A stretch of 53,339 nt of DNA, taken from contig JAFXUS010000075.1 of assembly GCA_017535125.1 (NCBI GenBank), positions 1 to 53,339 of the forward strand, written 5' to 3'. Both the position numbers and the translations under genes were made by a program. The notes beneath the pieces are model-generated. The model was given only the letters and a program-made list of their open reading frames with translations. It did no database searches and was not told the DNA's origin. This DNA is from Bacteroidales bacterium. Lineage in GTDB: Bacteria > Bacteroidota > Bacteroidia > Bacteroidales > UBA932. Below are positions 8,240 to 19,079 of the stretch, one piece after another (the first letter of the stretch is position 1; each line of letters begins with the position of its first letter).

Positions 8240-9573
8240 TACTCAAACAGGCATTTGCTCAGCGAGCGCAGGGCGCGCGCCTTGTCCTCCCCCTTCACGA
8301 GGAAGGAAATGTTGTAGTTGCTTCCGCCGTAGGAGATCATGCGCACGGGGATGTCCTTCATGGCATCCAGGGCGCGGGACTCGAAGCCCACGTTCTCCCA
8401 GTCCATGTCGCCCACCACGCAGATGATGCACATGTCCAGGTCCACGCCCACGGTGCCGTACTTCTTGAGGTCGTGCACGATTTCGCCCAGGTGGCGCGTA
8501 TTGTCGATACTCATCGACACGCCCACCTCGGAGGTGCAGATCATGTCGATGGAAGTCTGCCAGCTCTCGAAGATCTCGAAGACCTTGCGCAGGAAGCCGT
8601 GCGCGAGGAGCATGCGGGAAGACTTGATGCGGATGGCGGTGATGTTGTCCTTGGCCGCGATGGCCTTGATGGTGCCGGCCTCGGGGACGTTGTCGATCAG
8701 CGTGCCCGGCGCCTCCGGCTCCATGGTGTTCAGCAGGAGCACCGGGATGCCCGCGAACTTGGCCGGCTGGATGCAGGTCGGATGCAGGATCTTGGCGCCG
8801 AAATAGCCCAGCTCGGCGGCCTCCTCGAAGTGGAGGTGCCGCACGGCGGCGGTATGGTCCACGATGCGCGGATCATTGTTGTGCATGCCGTCGATGTCGG
8901 TCCAGATCTGGATCTCCTCCGCGCCGATGGCGGCGCCGATCAGCGAAGCCGTGTAATCGGAACCGCCGCGCTGCAGGTTGTCGATCTCGTCGTGCGTATT
9001 GCGGCAGATGAAGCCCTGCGTCAGGTAGAGCGGGGCCTTGGGGTATTTGGCCAGCAGGGCGTTCAGCTTCTCGCGGATGTAGTCCGTGTCCGGCTCGCCC
9101 TGGACGTCGATTTTCATGAAATCAAGCGCCGGAAGCAGCTGGACCGCAATCCCCTTCTCCTGCAGGTAGAAGGTCATCAGGTTCGTGGACAGGAGCTCGC
9201 CTTGACCGATGATGATCTTGGACTCCACCTGCGTGAAGAGCTTCTTGGTGAAGGTCTTGATATAGTCGAACACGCCGTCGGCGTACTGCTGCGCCTTCTC
9301 ACGCGCCTCGGCCGTGCCGTAGAGCTCGGCAATCACGCCGCGGTACTTGGCCGCCAGGCGGTCGATGGTCTCGCGGGCGCCTTCGACGTTGCGGTTGAAC
9401 AGGTAGTCCGAAATCTCCACGAGGGAGTTGGTCGTGCCGGACATGGCCGACAGGACCACGAAATTGCGTCCGCCGCGGGTCACCAGATCCGCGACATGCT
9501 GGATGCGCTGCGCGGAACCCACCGAGGTGCCGCCGAATTTCATGATTTTCATATGCTTGTTCTTATTTGCCAT
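8239..9573 (-). CDS. lysC: Aspartate kinase (monofunctional)
   Basis: Phosphorylates aspartate, the entry to the aspartate family. The 444-residue enzyme has the N-terminal kinase motif KFGGTSVGS, the RGGSDYTASLIG substrate-binding segment near residue 200, and tandem ACT domains from about residue 300, which usually bind feedback effectors (lysine in this family). The ATG at 9573 overlaps the metX stop by 11 nt. The internal ATG at 9552, giving MKIMKFGGTS, is equally plausible and closer to family N-termini. Its position directly before lysA suggests it serves the lysine branch, while ThrA serves threonine. Confidence 0.95.
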   Translation of the reverse strand: MANKNKHMKIMKFGGTSVGSAQRIQHVADLVTRGGRNFVVLSAMSGTTNSLVEISDYLFNRNVEGARETIDRLAAKYRGVIAELYGTAEAREKAQQYADGVFDYIKTFTKKLFTQVESKIIIGQGELLSTNLMTFYLQEKGIAVQLLPALDFMKIDVQGEPDTDYIREKLNALLAKYPKAPLYLTQGFICRNTHDEIDNLQRGGSDYTASLIGAAIGAEEIQIWTDIDGMHNNDPRIVDHTAAVRHLHFEEAAELGYFGAKILHPTCIQPAKFAGIPVLLLNTMEPEAPGTLIDNVPEAGTIKAIAAKDNITAIRIKSSRMLLAHGFLRKVFEIFESWQTSIDMICTSEVGVSMSIDNTRHLGEIVHDLKKYGTVGVDLDMCIICVVGDMDWENVGFESRALDAMKDIPVRMISYGGSNYNISFLVKGEDKARALRSLSKCLFE

Positions 9574-10600
9574 GTTGGTATTTCTCCAGCATCGGGCGCA
9601 GGATGGCCGTCAGCTGGTCGTTCTCGACCAGGAAGCCGTCGTGGCCGAAGGCCGAACTGATTTCGCGGTAGGCAGCTTTCTTCAGCGCGGCCACCGTGGC
9701 CCGGCCGTGGCTGGGCGGGAAGAGTACGTCGCTGTCGATGCTGATCATCATGCAATTGGCCTGGATGCGTCCCAGGGCCGCCTCGACCCCGCCGCGGCCG
9801 CGCCCCACGTTCATGCTGTCCAGCGCGTAGGTCAGGTACCAGTAGCTGTAGGCGTCGAAATCGCGGCGCAGCAGCTTCAGGCCCTGGTAGCGTTGGTAGG
9901 AGGCCGCCCGGTCGGCGAACAAGGTGTCCACCTCCTGTTCGGGCTGCGTGAGGTTGTAGCCGGCGTAGGTGCGGTAGGAAATGAGGGCGATGGAACGCGC
10001 GCAGGCCAGGCCGGCGCTGCCGCCCTTGAGGTCCTTCGCTTCGCGGAAGGTCGGATCGGCCTCGAGCGCCATGCGCTGCGACTCGTTGAATGCGGTCATG
10101 AAGGGGTTCACGCGCGTGGCCGTGGCAAGGAACACCACGTCCCGCACCACCTCCGGCTCCATGATCACCCATTCCAGCGCCTGGAAGCCGCCGATCGACG
10201 GTCCGAGCATCAGGTCGATATGCTGGATGCCGAGGTGCTTGCGCACCAGGATCTCGGCATTCACGATGTCGCGCACCGTCGTGCGCGGGAAATCGAAGAA
10301 GTACGGACGTCCCGTCGCCGGATTCACGGTCGCGGGCCCCGTCGCACCGTAGGGCGAGCAGAGCATCGACACGCAGACGACGTAGTATTTGTCCGGATCG
10401 AAGAGCTTGTCCTTCCCCACCAGCTGCGGCCACCAGTCCTCGGGGTTGGAGTTGCCCGTGAGCGCATGGCAGATCCACACGACGGTCTCCCCTTCCCGAT
10501 AGGCCCGGTCGGAGGTGTGATACACCAACTCCATGTGGTCCAGCGAACCACCTGCCTCAAACTGGAAATGTTTGTCTATGACAAGCTTATTATATCTCAT
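9563..10600 (-). CDS. metX: Homoserine O-acetyltransferase
   Basis: Activates homoserine with acetyl-CoA for methionine synthesis. The 345-residue alpha/beta-hydrolase carries the nucleophile elbow GPSIGGFQALEW (serine in GxSxGG), an early oxyanion segment CHALTGNS, and the late FGHDGFL segment with the catalytic histidine; the acid lies in SIDSDVLFPP. The acyl donor is inferred from the MetX family and not proved. It sits between an aminotransferase gene (5 nt gap) and lysC (overlap). No metB/metY/metZ partner is in the window. Confidence 0.93.
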   Translation of the reverse strand: MRYNKLVIDKHFQFEAGGSLDHMELVYHTSDRAYREGETVVWICHALTGNSNPEDWWPQLVGKDKLFDPDKYYVVCVSMLCSPYGATGPATVNPATGRPYFFDFPRTTVRDIVNAEILVRKHLGIQHIDLMLGPSIGGFQALEWVIMEPEVVRDVVFLATATRVNPFMTAFNESQRMALEADPTFREAKDLKGGSAGLACARSIALISYRTYAGYNLTQPEQEVDTLFADRAASYQRYQGLKLLRRDFDAYSYWYLTYALDSMNVGRGRGGVEAALGRIQANCMMISIDSDVLFPPSHGRATVAALKKAAYREISSAFGHDGFLVENDQLTAILRPMLEKYQHGK

Positions 10601-10605
10601 ATAAA

Positions 10606-11922
10606 CTATTTCTTCGGATGATCCTGCTCAAAGGCGGCCATCCGTTCTTCCAGCACCGGATAGAGCTCCTCGCGCATCCGGCTGGTGCAGCCGCGCACCC
10701 CCTGCCGGTGACTGCCCGTCGTGGACAGGGAAATGCTGCTGACGCCATAGTACATCAGTTCAACCACCAGCTCGTCTCCGCTCAGGCCGTCGTAGCCCAG
10801 GGTGAAGAAGAAGCCGTCGCCCACCGGGCGGGTCACGTCGCGGTCATAGACCACCGAGAAGCCGTGCCGGCAGAAGATTTCCTTCATCCGGGCGGCGCGG
10901 CGGGCGTATTCGCGCGTGTCTTCCACGAAGTTGATCTCCCCCTCGCAGGACAGCCGCAGCATTTCCGCGTAGGCGTACTGCGTCGTGGCCGTGCATCCGC
11001 TCGTGATCATATACAGGATCGAGGCGGTCAGCGTGACGCCGAACACGCCGGCGTCCTGGTAGCGCGCCGCCAGGGCGGGATACTGCTTCTCATAGAGCTT
11101 GTCGCCGATGCAGCAGAGCGCGATGCGCTGACCCGCATAGCTGAAGATCTTGGAGGCGGACAGCATCAGGATGTAATTGTCCGTATAACGGGCTACCGTG
11201 GGCAGGAAAGGGGCCTCGAAGGGATGTCCCAGGTCCCGCCGGTAATCCATGCAGAAATAGGCCAGGTCCTCCATCACGACGGCGTCGTACTTCGTGGCCA
11301 GCTCGCCGATCACCTGCAGTTCCTCCTCTTCCAGGCAGATCCACGCGGGATTGTTGGGGTTGGAATAGACGATGGCGGCGATGTCCCCGGCGGCAAGTTC
11401 CTTCTCCAGCTTCTCGCGAAGCTTCGCGGCGCCGCGCCAGGCGTAGATGTCGAATTCGCGCCAGCTGATCCCGAGCACGCGGAGCTGCGATTTCTGGATC
11501 GGGAAGCCCGGATCGATGAACAGGACCTTGTCCTTGCCGGGAATGCGCTGCGTACAGGCGATGAAAGAGCCGAAAGAGGCCGCTACGGAGCCCGTTGTGG
11601 GCACGCAGCCGCATGAGCTGACATCGATATTGATGAAGGCCTTGATGAACGCGGAAGCGGCCTGTTTGAGCTCAGGCACGCCGGCGGCAGCGGGATACTG
11701 CGACCCGACGCCTTTGTCCAGCGCCCGTTTCTCGGCCTCCACGCCATAGCAGTTGACCGGCAGGCCGGGCGAGCCCTGGTCCATCCGGACGAAGGGTATC
11801 CCCGTCTTCTGCTCCAGGTACTGCGCCGCCAGCAGGATCTCTCCGATCGTGGCGGTGGACAGGTCCGCTATGTTGTTCACGCGGCAGGCCTCGGCGACCA
11901 GCGCTTCGCTGAAAATCTTCAT
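10606..11922 (-). CDS. PLP-dependent aminotransferase, class I/II, substrate unknown
   Basis: A 438-residue fold-type I aminotransferase. The PLP lysine is K258 in SASKIFSYAGQR, and the usual SNPNNPAW and MEDLAYF segments bind the cofactor ring. The substrate is not clear from sequence. Its place between ilvE and metX, in a cluster for Leu/Ile/Val, Met and Lys, suggests a biosynthetic aminotransferase acting on an aspartate-family or branched-chain keto acid (inference). LL-diaminopimelate or aspartate aminotransferase roles are possible alternatives. Gaps are 3 nt to ilvE and 5 nt to metX. Confidence 0.85.
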   Translation of the reverse strand: MKIFSEALVAEACRVNNIADLSTATIGEILLAAQYLEQKTGIPFVRMDQGSPGLPVNCYGVEAEKRALDKGVGSQYPAAAGVPELKQAASAFIKAFINIDVSSCGCVPTTGSVAASFGSFIACTQRIPGKDKVLFIDPGFPIQKSQLRVLGISWREFDIYAWRGAAKLREKLEKELAAGDIAAIVYSNPNNPAWICLEEEELQVIGELATKYDAVVMEDLAYFCMDYRRDLGHPFEAPFLPTVARYTDNYILMLSASKIFSYAGQRIALCCIGDKLYEKQYPALAARYQDAGVFGVTLTASILYMITSGCTATTQYAYAEMLRLSCEGEINFVEDTREYARRAARMKEIFCRHGFSVVYDRDVTRPVGDGFFFTLGYDGLSGDELVVELMYYGVSSISLSTTGSHRQGVRGCTSRMREELYPVLEERMAAFEQDHPKK

Positions 11923-11925
11923 CCC

Positions 11926-12960
11926 TTAAATCTTGTAGCACCAGCCGTGGGTGTCTTCCAACTCGCCGAACTGGATGCCCGTAATCTGCTTGTAGAGTTT
12001 CGTGCACATGGGGCCCACGGCGCCGTCTTCCTCATAACGGAAGCTGCGGGAGACGGCCGGCTCCGCGAGCACGGGTTTCATGTCGATGTGGGACATCGGC
12101 GTGATGACCACGGCGGTGCCGCAGCCGCCCGCCTCGTCGAACTCGTCGAGTTCGTCGAGCGGGATGGGGCGCTTCTCCACTTTCATGCCGAAGTCGGCGG
12201 CACACTCCTGCAGCGTCAGGTTCGTGATGGACGGCAGCACGCTGTCGGAGAGCGGCGTGACGTAGGAATTGCCCTTGATGCCGAAGAAGTTGGAGGAACC
12301 GAACTCGTCCACGAACTGGCGCGTCGCGGAATTGAGATACAACAGCTCCGCGTAGCCCTGCTCGTGCGCGATCTTGTAAGGCACGAAGGTGCCGGCGTAG
12401 TTGGCGCTGAGCTTGTAGGAACCGGTGCCCTTCGGGGCGGCGCGGTCGAAGTCGCCGGGGATCACGGCGGCCGCGGAACGCAGATGGGCGCCGTAGTACG
12501 AACCGGCCGGCGCGCACATGATGGCGAGGATCACCTCGGGATACGGCACCAGCTGCATCTGCGGGTGCGGCGCGAAGAGCAGCGGCCGGATATAGAGAGA
12601 AGCCTGGTGGCCGTACGGCGGCAGGAACTCCATGTTGTTCTTGACGCAGAGTTCACACATCTTGATGAACATTTCCGCGGGCGGTTCGGGCAGTCCGAGG
12701 AAGCGGGCGGAACGGGCCATGCGGGCGGCGTTCTTGTCCGGGCGGAACATGATGATTCCGCCGTCTTTCTGGCGGAAAGCCTTCAGGCCTTCGAAGCAGG
12801 AAATGGCATAGTGCAGTCCCTGCGTGAACGGGTCGATGGTGAAAGAAAAAGTCTCGGTCGTCTGGATGTCGGACCAGGCTCCGTCCCGGTAATGCGCCAG
12901 GACGACAGTACGTGTACGGTAGGCGTCGAAGCCCAAAGTATCCCAATTAATCTGTGCCAT
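11926..12960 (-). CDS. ilvE: Branched-chain amino-acid aminotransferase
   Basis: Transfers the amino group from glutamate to the keto acids of Leu, Ile and Val. The 344-residue fold-type IV enzyme of the larger BCAT subgroup has the PLP lysine K183 in GTGSYKLSANYAG, with QGLHYAISCFEGLKAFR near residue 45. The length fits the roughly 340-360 residue subgroup. It follows leuB after 24 nt, the largest gap in the cluster. Confidence 0.95.
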   Translation of the reverse strand: MAQINWDTLGFDAYRTRTVVLAHYRDGAWSDIQTTETFSFTIDPFTQGLHYAISCFEGLKAFRQKDGGIIMFRPDKNAARMARSARFLGLPEPPAEMFIKMCELCVKNNMEFLPPYGHQASLYIRPLLFAPHPQMQLVPYPEVILAIMCAPAGSYYGAHLRSAAAVIPGDFDRAAPKGTGSYKLSANYAGTFVPYKIAHEQGYAELLYLNSATRQFVDEFGSSNFFGIKGNSYVTPLSDSVLPSITNLTLQECAADFGMKVEKRPIPLDELDEFDEAGGCGTAVVITPMSHIDMKPVLAEPAVSRSFRYEEDGAVGPMCTKLYKQITGIQFGELEDTHGWCYKI

Positions 12961-12984
12961 AACTTTAGCTTATATTACCCGATT

Positions 12985-14043
12985 TTAGATGTGTTCAGCC
13001 ACCCAATCACCCACCTCAGAGGTGGAAAAAGCACGCCCGGAAGCGGCCAAATCTTCGGTGACAATATTGTTTTCTATGCTGAGAGTCACTGCATTACGAA
13101 TTGCCCTCCCTTCTTCCATCAATCCGAAGGCATATTCGAACATCATCGCGGCCGAAAGGATGGCTGCGAGGGGGTTCGCGATGTTCTTTCCGGCCGCCTG
13201 CGGCCAGGATCCGTGGATGGGTTCATAGACGCCGGTCTTCTCTCCGACGGAGGCGGAGGCGAGCAGTCCCATCGATCCGGAGACCACGCTGGCCTCGTCG
13301 GTGAGGATGTCGCCGAAGGTATTCTCGGTCACCACGACGTCGAAGAATTTCGGACCCGTGATGAGCTTCATCGCGGCGTTGTCGACATACATGTAGTCCG
13401 TGGTCACCTCCGGATATTTCGGAGCCATTTCCTGGGCGATCTGGCGCCAGAGGCGGGACGACTCGAGCACGTTGGCCTTGTCCACCACGGTGAGGTGCTT
13501 GCGGCGCCGCATGGCGTATTCGAAAGCCTGCTTGAGGATGCGCTCGATCTCGTAGCGGTGGTAGATGTTGGTGTCGTAGGCAGTGTCGCCTCCGTCCAGT
13601 CTCCCCTTCTCGCCGAAATACATGCCGCCGGTGAGCTCACGGATCACGAGGAAGTCCGCCCCGTCCACCAGCTCCTCCTTGAGCGGGGATTTGTGGACAA
13701 GCGACTTGAAGGTCTCCACGGGGCGCAGGTTGGCGTACAGGCCGAGTTGCTTGCGCATGGCCAGCAGGCCCTGCTCCGGGCGCACCTTGGCAGTCGGATC
13801 GTTATCGTATTTAGGGTCGCCCACGGCGCCGAACAGCACCGCGTCGGACTCCAGGCAGGTCTTGTAGGTCACCTCCGGGAAGGCGTCGCCGAAACGGTCG
13901 ATGGCGCACGCTCCCGCATACGCGAAATGGTAGGACACCTCGTGTCCGAACTTGCGGCAGACGGCGTCCACGCTCTTGACCGCCTGGCTGATGACTTCGG
14001 GGCCGATGCCGTCCCCGGGCAAAAGGGCAATGTTCAATTTCAT
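12985..14043 (-). CDS. leuB: 3-isopropylmalate dehydrogenase
   Basis: Oxidatively decarboxylates 3-isopropylmalate with NAD+, giving the leucine keto acid. The same enzyme can act on 3-methylmalate in the citramalate route to isoleucine. The 352-residue protein begins with [11 protein letters not shown], has the substrate arginines in YANLRPV and [11 protein letters not shown], the metal aspartates in [15 protein letters not shown], and the nucleotide motif [13 protein letters not shown]. The start overlaps the cimA stop by 4 nt (ATGA). Confidence 0.96.
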   Translation of the reverse strand: MKLNIALLPGDGIGPEVISQAVKSVDAVCRKFGHEVSYHFAYAGACAIDRFGDAFPEVTYKTCLESDAVLFGAVGDPKYDNDPTAKVRPEQGLLAMRKQLGLYANLRPVETFKSLVHKSPLKEELVDGADFLVIRELTGGMYFGEKGRLDGGDTAYDTNIYHRYEIERILKQAFEYAMRRRKHLTVVDKANVLESSRLWRQIAQEMAPKYPEVTTDYMYVDNAAMKLITGPKFFDVVVTENTFGDILTDEASVVSGSMGLLASASVGEKTGVYEPIHGSWPQAAGKNIANPLAAILSAAMMFEYAFGLMEEGRAIRNAVTLSIENNIVTEDLAASGRAFSTSEVGDWVAEHI

Positions 14044-15593
14044 TTCAGTTGATTCAGATCCATGTTTTCGATGATGTTGAGCATTTTGACCGTGGCCTTG
14101 ATGGCGGCTTCCGTCTGGTCGGAGTCGATGCCGCGGGTCTTGAACTCGTAGTCGCCGTTCTTCCAGGAGATGCTGGCGGACACGAGGGCGTCCGTTTTGC
14201 CTCCCGGCGGAATGGTGACCTGGTAGTCGGTGAGCACGGGGTGCTTCTTGCCGAGCTTCTCGTAGATGATCCAGAGCGCCTTCATGAAGGCGTCATACTG
14301 ACCGTCGCCGGGGGCGGCGGCCTCATATTCCTCCCCGTGGATACTGACCTTGACGATGGCCACCGGGCGCATGCCGCGGGCCAGCTGCAGGGAATAATTG
14401 ACGATGTGGATATTGTCCTGGGTGGCGTTGTGCGTCGTCTTGAGGACGTCCGCCACGATGAACGGAAGGTCCTCCGGCGCCAGGGATTCCTTCTTGTCGC
14501 CCAGCTCCACGACGCGCTGCGTCACGAGCTTGACCTGTTCCGGAGTGAGCCGGATTCCCAGCTTGTCGAGGTTCTTGACGATGTTGGCCTTGCCGCTCAT
14601 CTTGCCGAGCGCGTAGCTGCGCTCGCGCCCGAAGCGCTGCGGAAGAAGCGGGTTGGCGTAGAGGTCCGCCTTGTTGTCGCCGTCGGCGTGCACGCCGCTG
14701 CTCTGTGTGAAGACGTTCTCCCCCACCACCGGCTCGTTGTCCGGGATGCGGATGCCGGAGATGCTCTCCACGTATTTGCAGACATGCGTGAGGGCGCCTT
14801 CTTCAACGGACACGTTGCCGCCGAGCTGGTCCTTGAGCGCCGCCACGACGCTCGCCGCAGGGGCGTTGCCGCTGCGCTCGCCCAGGCCGTTGACGGTCAC
14901 GTGGACGCCGCTGACGCCCGCACGGGCCGCCGCCAGGGTGTTGGCGACCGCCAGGCCGTAATCGTTGTGCGCATGGAAATCGAAGGCCATCTGCGGGAAG
15001 CGCTCCCGCATGCAGCCGACGTACTCCTCCACCAGCCAGGGATTCAGCACGCCCAGGGTGTCGGGCAGCATGATGCGGCGGATGGGCTGGAAACGCAGTT
15101 TGTCCAGCAGACCGAACACGTAATCGCGCGAATCCGCCATACCGTTGGACCAGTCCTCGAGGTAGAGGTTGACCGCCAGGCCGCGCACACCGGCGTGGCC
15201 GATGACGCGGATGATGTCCTCCGCGTGCTGATCAGGGGTCTTTTTCAGTTGTTTTTCGAGGTGGCGGAGGGACCCCTTGGCGAGGATGTTGACCACCTTG
15301 CCGCCGGCGTCGGCGATCCAGTCCACGGACACGCCGTCGTCCACGAACCCAAGCGCCTCCACGCGGTCCAGGCAGCCGGCATCGGCGGCCCAGGCGCAGA
15401 TGCGCCGGAACGCCTCGCTCTCCCCTTTCGACACGCGGGCGGACGCCACCTCCACGCGATCGACCTTCAGCTCCTCGAGCAGGAGCTGGGCGATGGCCAG
15501 TTTCTCGTTCGCGTTGAACGAGACACCCGCCGTCTGCTCGCCGTCGCGCAGCGTGGTATCGAGGATCTCGATTCTATTTGCGTTTGCGCTCAA
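14040..15593 (-). CDS. cimA: Citramalate synthase / second isopropylmalate-synthase homologue
   Basis: A DRE-TIM metallolyase of about 517 residues with a C-terminal LeuA-type regulatory domain. Visible are [13 protein letters not shown] at the N-terminus, the metal ligands in [23 protein letters not shown] and SSGVHADGD. It is clearly distinct from the leuA product upstream, and its [10 protein letters not shown] form fits the citramalate synthase group (pyruvate plus acetyl-CoA), an alternative entry to isoleucine. The start is uncertain. The ATG at 15638 would add an unusual basic tail and overlap leuD by 65 nt. The TTG at 15593, 20 nt inside leuD, gives a normal N-terminus and is used here. 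The specificity call is inference. Confidence 0.82.
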   Translation of the reverse strand: MSANANRIEILDTTLRDGEQTAGVSFNANEKLAIAQLLLEELKVDRVEVASARVSKGESEAFRRICAWAADAGCLDRVEALGFVDDGVSVDWIADAGGKVVNILAKGSLRHLEKQLKKTPDQHAEDIIRVIGHAGVRGLAVNLYLEDWSNGMADSRDYVFGLLDKLRFQPIRRIMLPDTLGVLNPWLVEEYVGCMRERFPQMAFDFHAHNDYGLAVANTLAAARAGVSGVHVTVNGLGERSGNAPAASVVAALKDQLGGNVSVEEGALTHVCKYVESISGIRIPDNEPVVGENVFTQSSGVHADGDNKADLYANPLLPQRFGRERSYALGKMSGKANIVKNLDKLGIRLTPEQVKLVTQRVVELGDKKESLAPEDLPFIVADVLKTTHNATQDNIHIVNYSLQLARGMRPVAIVKVSIHGEEYEAAAPGDGQYDAFMKALWIIYEKLGKKHPVLTDYQVTIPPGGKTDALVSASISWKNGDYEFKTRGIDSDQTEAAIKATVKMLNIIENMDLNQLK

Positions 15594-16170
15594 ATTCTTC
15601 GATTTTGTCTTTCTGCTCAAGAAGATAGTCGATATCATCTAAAGCATGGGTCAAACAATATTTCTTATAGGCGTTGAGCTCGAAGCGCTCGCTCCGGCCC
15701 GTCGCCAGGTTGGTCACCGTCTGGGCGGGTACGTCCACCCGCACCTTCATCTTCGGGTCGGCGGCAATGCTCGCGAAGAGCTCCGAGAGGAAATCCTCGG
15801 ACACCACCACGGGCAGGACGAAATTGTTCAGCTCGTTGTTCTTGTGGATGTCCGCGAAGAAACTGGAGATCACCACGCGGAAGCCATAGCCGGCGATGGC
15901 CCAGGCGGCGTGCTCGCGGCTCGAACCGGAACCGAAATTCTTGCCGGCCACCAGGATGCAGCCGCCGTAGCGCGGATCGTTCAACACGAAATCGGCCTTG
16001 GGGCTGCCGTCGGCGTTGTAGCGCCAGTCGCGGAACAGGTTGTCGCCGAAAAACTTCTCCTCGCGCGTCGTAGCCTTCAGGAAGCGGGCCGGGATGATCT
16101 GGTCCGTGTCCACGTTCTCCAGCGGGAGGGGCACGCAGGTGCTCTCTATGATATCAAACTTCTGTTTCAT
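15574..16170 (-). CDS. leuD: 3-isopropylmalate dehydratase, small subunit
   Basis: The swivelling small subunit of isopropylmalate isomerase, acting with LeuC. The 198-residue protein has the family segments VDTDQIIPARFL near residue 20 and GKNFGSGSSREHA near residue 70, which forms part of the substrate site. It follows leuC after 18 nt; that gap holds part of a palindromic repeat. Its 3' end overlaps cimA, which suggests translational coupling. Confidence 0.95.
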   Translation of the reverse strand: MKQKFDIIESTCVPLPLENVDTDQIIPARFLKATTREEKFFGDNLFRDWRYNADGSPKADFVLNDPRYGGCILVAGKNFGSGSSREHAAWAIAGYGFRVVISSFFADIHKNNELNNFVLPVVVSEDFLSELFASIAADPKMKVRVDVPAQTVTNLATGRSERFELNAYKKYCLTHALDDIDYLLEQKDKIEEFERKRK

Positions 16171-16179
16171 AAGGCAGGA

Positions 16180-16204
16180 GATTCGGGGTCAGGCCCGGAA
16201 TGAC
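16180..16204. repeat. 25-bp palindromic repeat, copy 1 (degenerate)
   Basis: One of three copies of a 25-bp palindrome whose perfect form has arms ATTCCGGG and CCCGGAAT around a TCAAG loop, ending in TGAC. This copy differs at two positions, one of which breaks a stem pair. It spans the 3' end of leuC and the leuC-leuD gap; read on the minus strand, the leuC tail SFRA and its TGA stop come from the repeat. Confidence 0.6.
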
Positions 16205-17571
16205 GGTAAAAGGGTTCGTGGATCGGTAACGACGCCGGTGACGGCGGCCGCGGCCGCGGTCAGCGGGCTGGCCAGCATCGTGCGGGAGCCGGGGCCCTGA
16301 CGGCCCTCGAAATTGCGGTTGCTCGTGCTGACGGCATATTTCCCGGCGGGAATCTTGTCGTCGTTCATGGCGAGGCAGGCGGAGCAGCCGGGCTGACGGA
16401 CCTCGAAGCCCGCCTCGGCAAGCACCTTGTCCAGCCCCTCCTCCTCGATCTGGCGCTTCACGGCCCAGGAGCCGGGCACCAGCCAGGCGGTCACGCCGGC
16501 GGCCTTGCGGTGGCCTTTCACCAGAGAGGCAAAGGCGCGGAAGTCCTCGATGCGGCCGTTGGTGCAGGCCCCCAGGAAGACATAGTCAACCGGATGGCCG
16601 GCCAGTTTTTCTCCCGCCTTGAATCCCATATAATTCAACGCCTTAGGAGCGGCATCTGCAGGAATCCTTCCGTTAATGGGCATACCCATGCCCGGGTTGG
16701 TTCCGTAGGTAATCATCGGCTGGATATCCGCCGCGTCGAAGACGAGCTCCTTGTCGAAGACGGCGTCGTCGCCGCTGCGGAGCGTCTTCCAATATGCCAC
16801 GGCCTTGTCCCAGGCCTCCCCCTTCGGGGCGTACTCGCGCCCCTTCAGGTACGCGAAGGTCGTCTCGTCCGGGGCGATGAAGCCACCGCGCGCGCCCATC
16901 TCGATGGAGAGGTTGCAGAGCGTCAGGCGGCCCTCCATGGAGAGCGAACGCACGGCGCTGCCGCGATACTCCACGAAATAGCCCGTGGCGCCGCTGGTGG
17001 TGAGCTTCATCATCAGGTAGAGGGCGACGTCCTTGGCGGTCACGCCTGCCCCGAGTTCCCCTTCGATACGGATGCTCATCGACTTGGGTTTCTGCTGCAG
17101 GATGCACTGCGAGGCCAGCACCATCTCCACTTCGCTCGTGCCGATGCCGAAGGCGACGGCGCCCATGGCGCCATGCGTGGAGGTGTGCGAGTCGCCGCAG
17201 ACGATGGTCATGCCGGGCAGCGAAAGTCCCTTCTCCGGGCCCACCACGTGGATGATGCCGTTGTCCGGGCTCATCATCCCGTAATGCGTCAGGCCGAACT
17301 CGGCGGCATTGCGCGCCAGCGCGTCCACCTGGGCCTTGGACACGGGATCCTCGATCGGCTTGTCCTGGTCGTGGGTGGGCGTGTTGTGGTCCGGCATGCA
17401 GAAGATCTGCTGCGGACGCAGGCACTTGATCCCGCGGGCGCGCAGACCGTCAAAGGCCTGCGGGCTCGTGACCTCATGGCAGTACAGCCGGTCGATGTAG
17501 AGCTGGGTCGGACCGTCCTCGATGAGCGAGACCACGTGGGCGTCCCAGATTTTGTCGAAAAGCGTATTCAT
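16189..17571 (-). CDS. leuC: 3-isopropylmalate dehydratase, large subunit
   Basis: An aconitase-family [4Fe-4S] subunit that isomerises 2- to 3-isopropylmalate with LeuD. The 460-residue protein has all three cluster cysteines: C336 in GACTNGR and C396/C399 in [19 protein letters not shown] near residue 128 and NRNFEGRQG near the end are family motifs. The last residues (SFRA) and the stop codon are encoded by the palindromic repeat, so the natural C-terminus may have been replaced by repeat insertion. It lies 3 nt after leuA. Confidence 0.96.
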   Translation of the reverse strand: MNTLFDKIWDAHVVSLIEDGPTQLYIDRLYCHEVTSPQAFDGLRARGIKCLRPQQIFCMPDHNTPTHDQDKPIEDPVSKAQVDALARNAAEFGLTHYGMMSPDNGIIHVVGPEKGLSLPGMTIVCGDSHTSTHGAMGAVAFGIGTSEVEMVLASQCILQQKPKSMSIRIEGELGAGVTAKDVALYLMMKLTTSGATGYFVEYRGSAVRSLSMEGRLTLCNLSIEMGARGGFIAPDETTFAYLKGREYAPKGEAWDKAVAYWKTLRSGDDAVFDKELVFDAADIQPMITYGTNPGMGMPINGRIPADAAPKALNYMGFKAGEKLAGHPVDYVFLGACTNGRIEDFRAFASLVKGHRKAAGVTAWLVPGSWAVKRQIEEEGLDKVLAEAGFEVRQPGCSACLAMNDDKIPAGKYAVSTSNRNFEGRQGPGSRTMLASPLTAAAAAVTGVVTDPRTLLPSFRA

Positions 17572-17574
17572 CCT

Positions 17575-19074
17575 TTAGTTCTGGAATTTGTTGATACAGT
17601 CGATGTAGGCCTCGACGGAGCCGGTCACGATGTCCGTGTTGGCGCCGAAACCGTAATAGACGTGTCCGTCGTGCTCCACCTGCATGTGCACCTTCGCCAC
17701 GTCGTCCGAGCCCTTGGTGATGTTCTGGATGGTGAATTCCTTGATCACCATCTGGCGGTGGACGATGGTCTTGAGCGCGTTGATGGCAGCATCGACCGGG
17801 CCGTTGCCATGGGCGGCGCCCTCGAACTTCTCGCCGGCGATGTCCAGGCCGATGCTCGCGACGGGTTTGAGGCCCTTGCCGCTCGTCACCTGGAGGTAGT
17901 CCAGCTTGATGTGGGCGACGGCCGCGCGCTCGGCGCCGGCCAGCACGAGCAGATCGTCGTCATTGACCTGCTTCTTCTTGTCGGCCAGCTTGAGGAACTC
18001 CTGGTAGAAGGCGTCCAGCTTCTCGTCGGACAGCTTGATGCCCAGGGTCTCCAGGCGGTAGCGCAGGGCGGCGTGGCCGCTGCGGGCCGTCAGCACGATG
18101 TTGTTGTCATCCAGGCCGATATCCTTCGGGTCGATGATCTCGTAGGTGCTCACCTCCTTCAGCACGCCGTCCTGGTGGATACCGGACGAGTGCGCGAAGG
18201 CGTTGCGGCCCACGATGGCCTTGTTGGCCTGCACGGGCATGTTCATCAGGCTCGACACCATCCGGCTGACCGGATAGATGCGCGTCGTGTTGATGTTGGT
18301 CGCCAGGGGGATGTCGGAATGGCTCTTCAGGATCATGGCGATCTCCTCAAGCGCGGTGTTGCCCGCGCGCTCCCCCACGCCGTTGATCGTGACCTCGCAC
18401 TGGCGTGCGCCGTTCAGCAGGCCGGCCATCGTGTTGGCCGTGGCCATGCCGAGGTCGTTGTGGCAGTGGGTGGAGAGAATCGCCTTGTCGATGCCGTCCA
18501 CATGGTCCACCAGATACTTGATCTTGGCGCCATATTCGGCCGGCAGGCAGTAACCCGTGGTGTCGGGGATGTTGACCACGGTGGCGCCGGCCTTGATCAC
18601 GGCCTCGACCACCTTCGCCAGGAACTCGTTGTCCGTACGGCCGGCATCCTCGGCGTAGAATTCCACGTCTTCGACGAACTGCTTGGCATACTGCACGGCC
18701 CGCACGGCCCGTTCCAGGATCTCCTCACGCGTGGAGTTGAACTTGTAGCGGATGTGCGAATCGGACGTGCCGATGCCGGTGTGGATGCGCTTGTGCTTGG
18801 CGTACTTGAGCGCCTCCACGGCAGCGTCGATATCCTTCTGCACCGCCCGGGTGAGCGCGCAGATGGTGGGCCAGGTCACGGCCTTGGAGATCTCCACGAC
18901 CGAGTTGAAGTCGCCGGGACTCGAGACCGGGAAGCCGGCCTCGATGACGTCCACGCCGAGCTCCTCCAGCGCCTTCGCCACCTGGATTTTCTCCACGGTG
19001 TTGAGCTGGCAGCCGGGCACCTGTTCGCCGTCGCGCAGGGTGGTGTCGAAGATAAAGATCCGGTTGTTGTCCAT
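17575..19074 (-). CDS. leuA: 2-isopropylmalate synthase
   Basis: Condenses acetyl-CoA with 2-ketoisovalerate, committing carbon to leucine. The 499-residue protein has the TIM-barrel catalytic domain ([16 protein letters not shown] at residues 8-23; metal ligands in [28 protein letters not shown]) and a C-terminal domain from about residue 385 that usually binds leucine for feedback inhibition. It begins 5 nt after ilvC. Confidence 0.96.
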   Translation of the reverse strand: MDNNRIFIFDTTLRDGEQVPGCQLNTVEKIQVAKALEELGVDVIEAGFPVSSPGDFNSVVEISKAVTWPTICALTRAVQKDIDAAVEALKYAKHKRIHTGIGTSDSHIRYKFNSTREEILERAVRAVQYAKQFVEDVEFYAEDAGRTDNEFLAKVVEAVIKAGATVVNIPDTTGYCLPAEYGAKIKYLVDHVDGIDKAILSTHCHNDLGMATANTMAGLLNGARQCEVTINGVGERAGNTALEEIAMILKSHSDIPLATNINTTRIYPVSRMVSSLMNMPVQANKAIVGRNAFAHSSGIHQDGVLKEVSTYEIIDPKDIGLDDNNIVLTARSGHAALRYRLETLGIKLSDEKLDAFYQEFLKLADKKKQVNDDDLLVLAGAERAAVAHIKLDYLQVTSGKGLKPVASIGLDIAGEKFEGAAHGNGPVDAAINALKTIVHRQMVIKEFTIQNITKGSDDVAKVHMQVEHDGHVYYGFGANTDIVTGSVEAYIDCINKFQN

Positions 19075-19079
19075 ACGAA

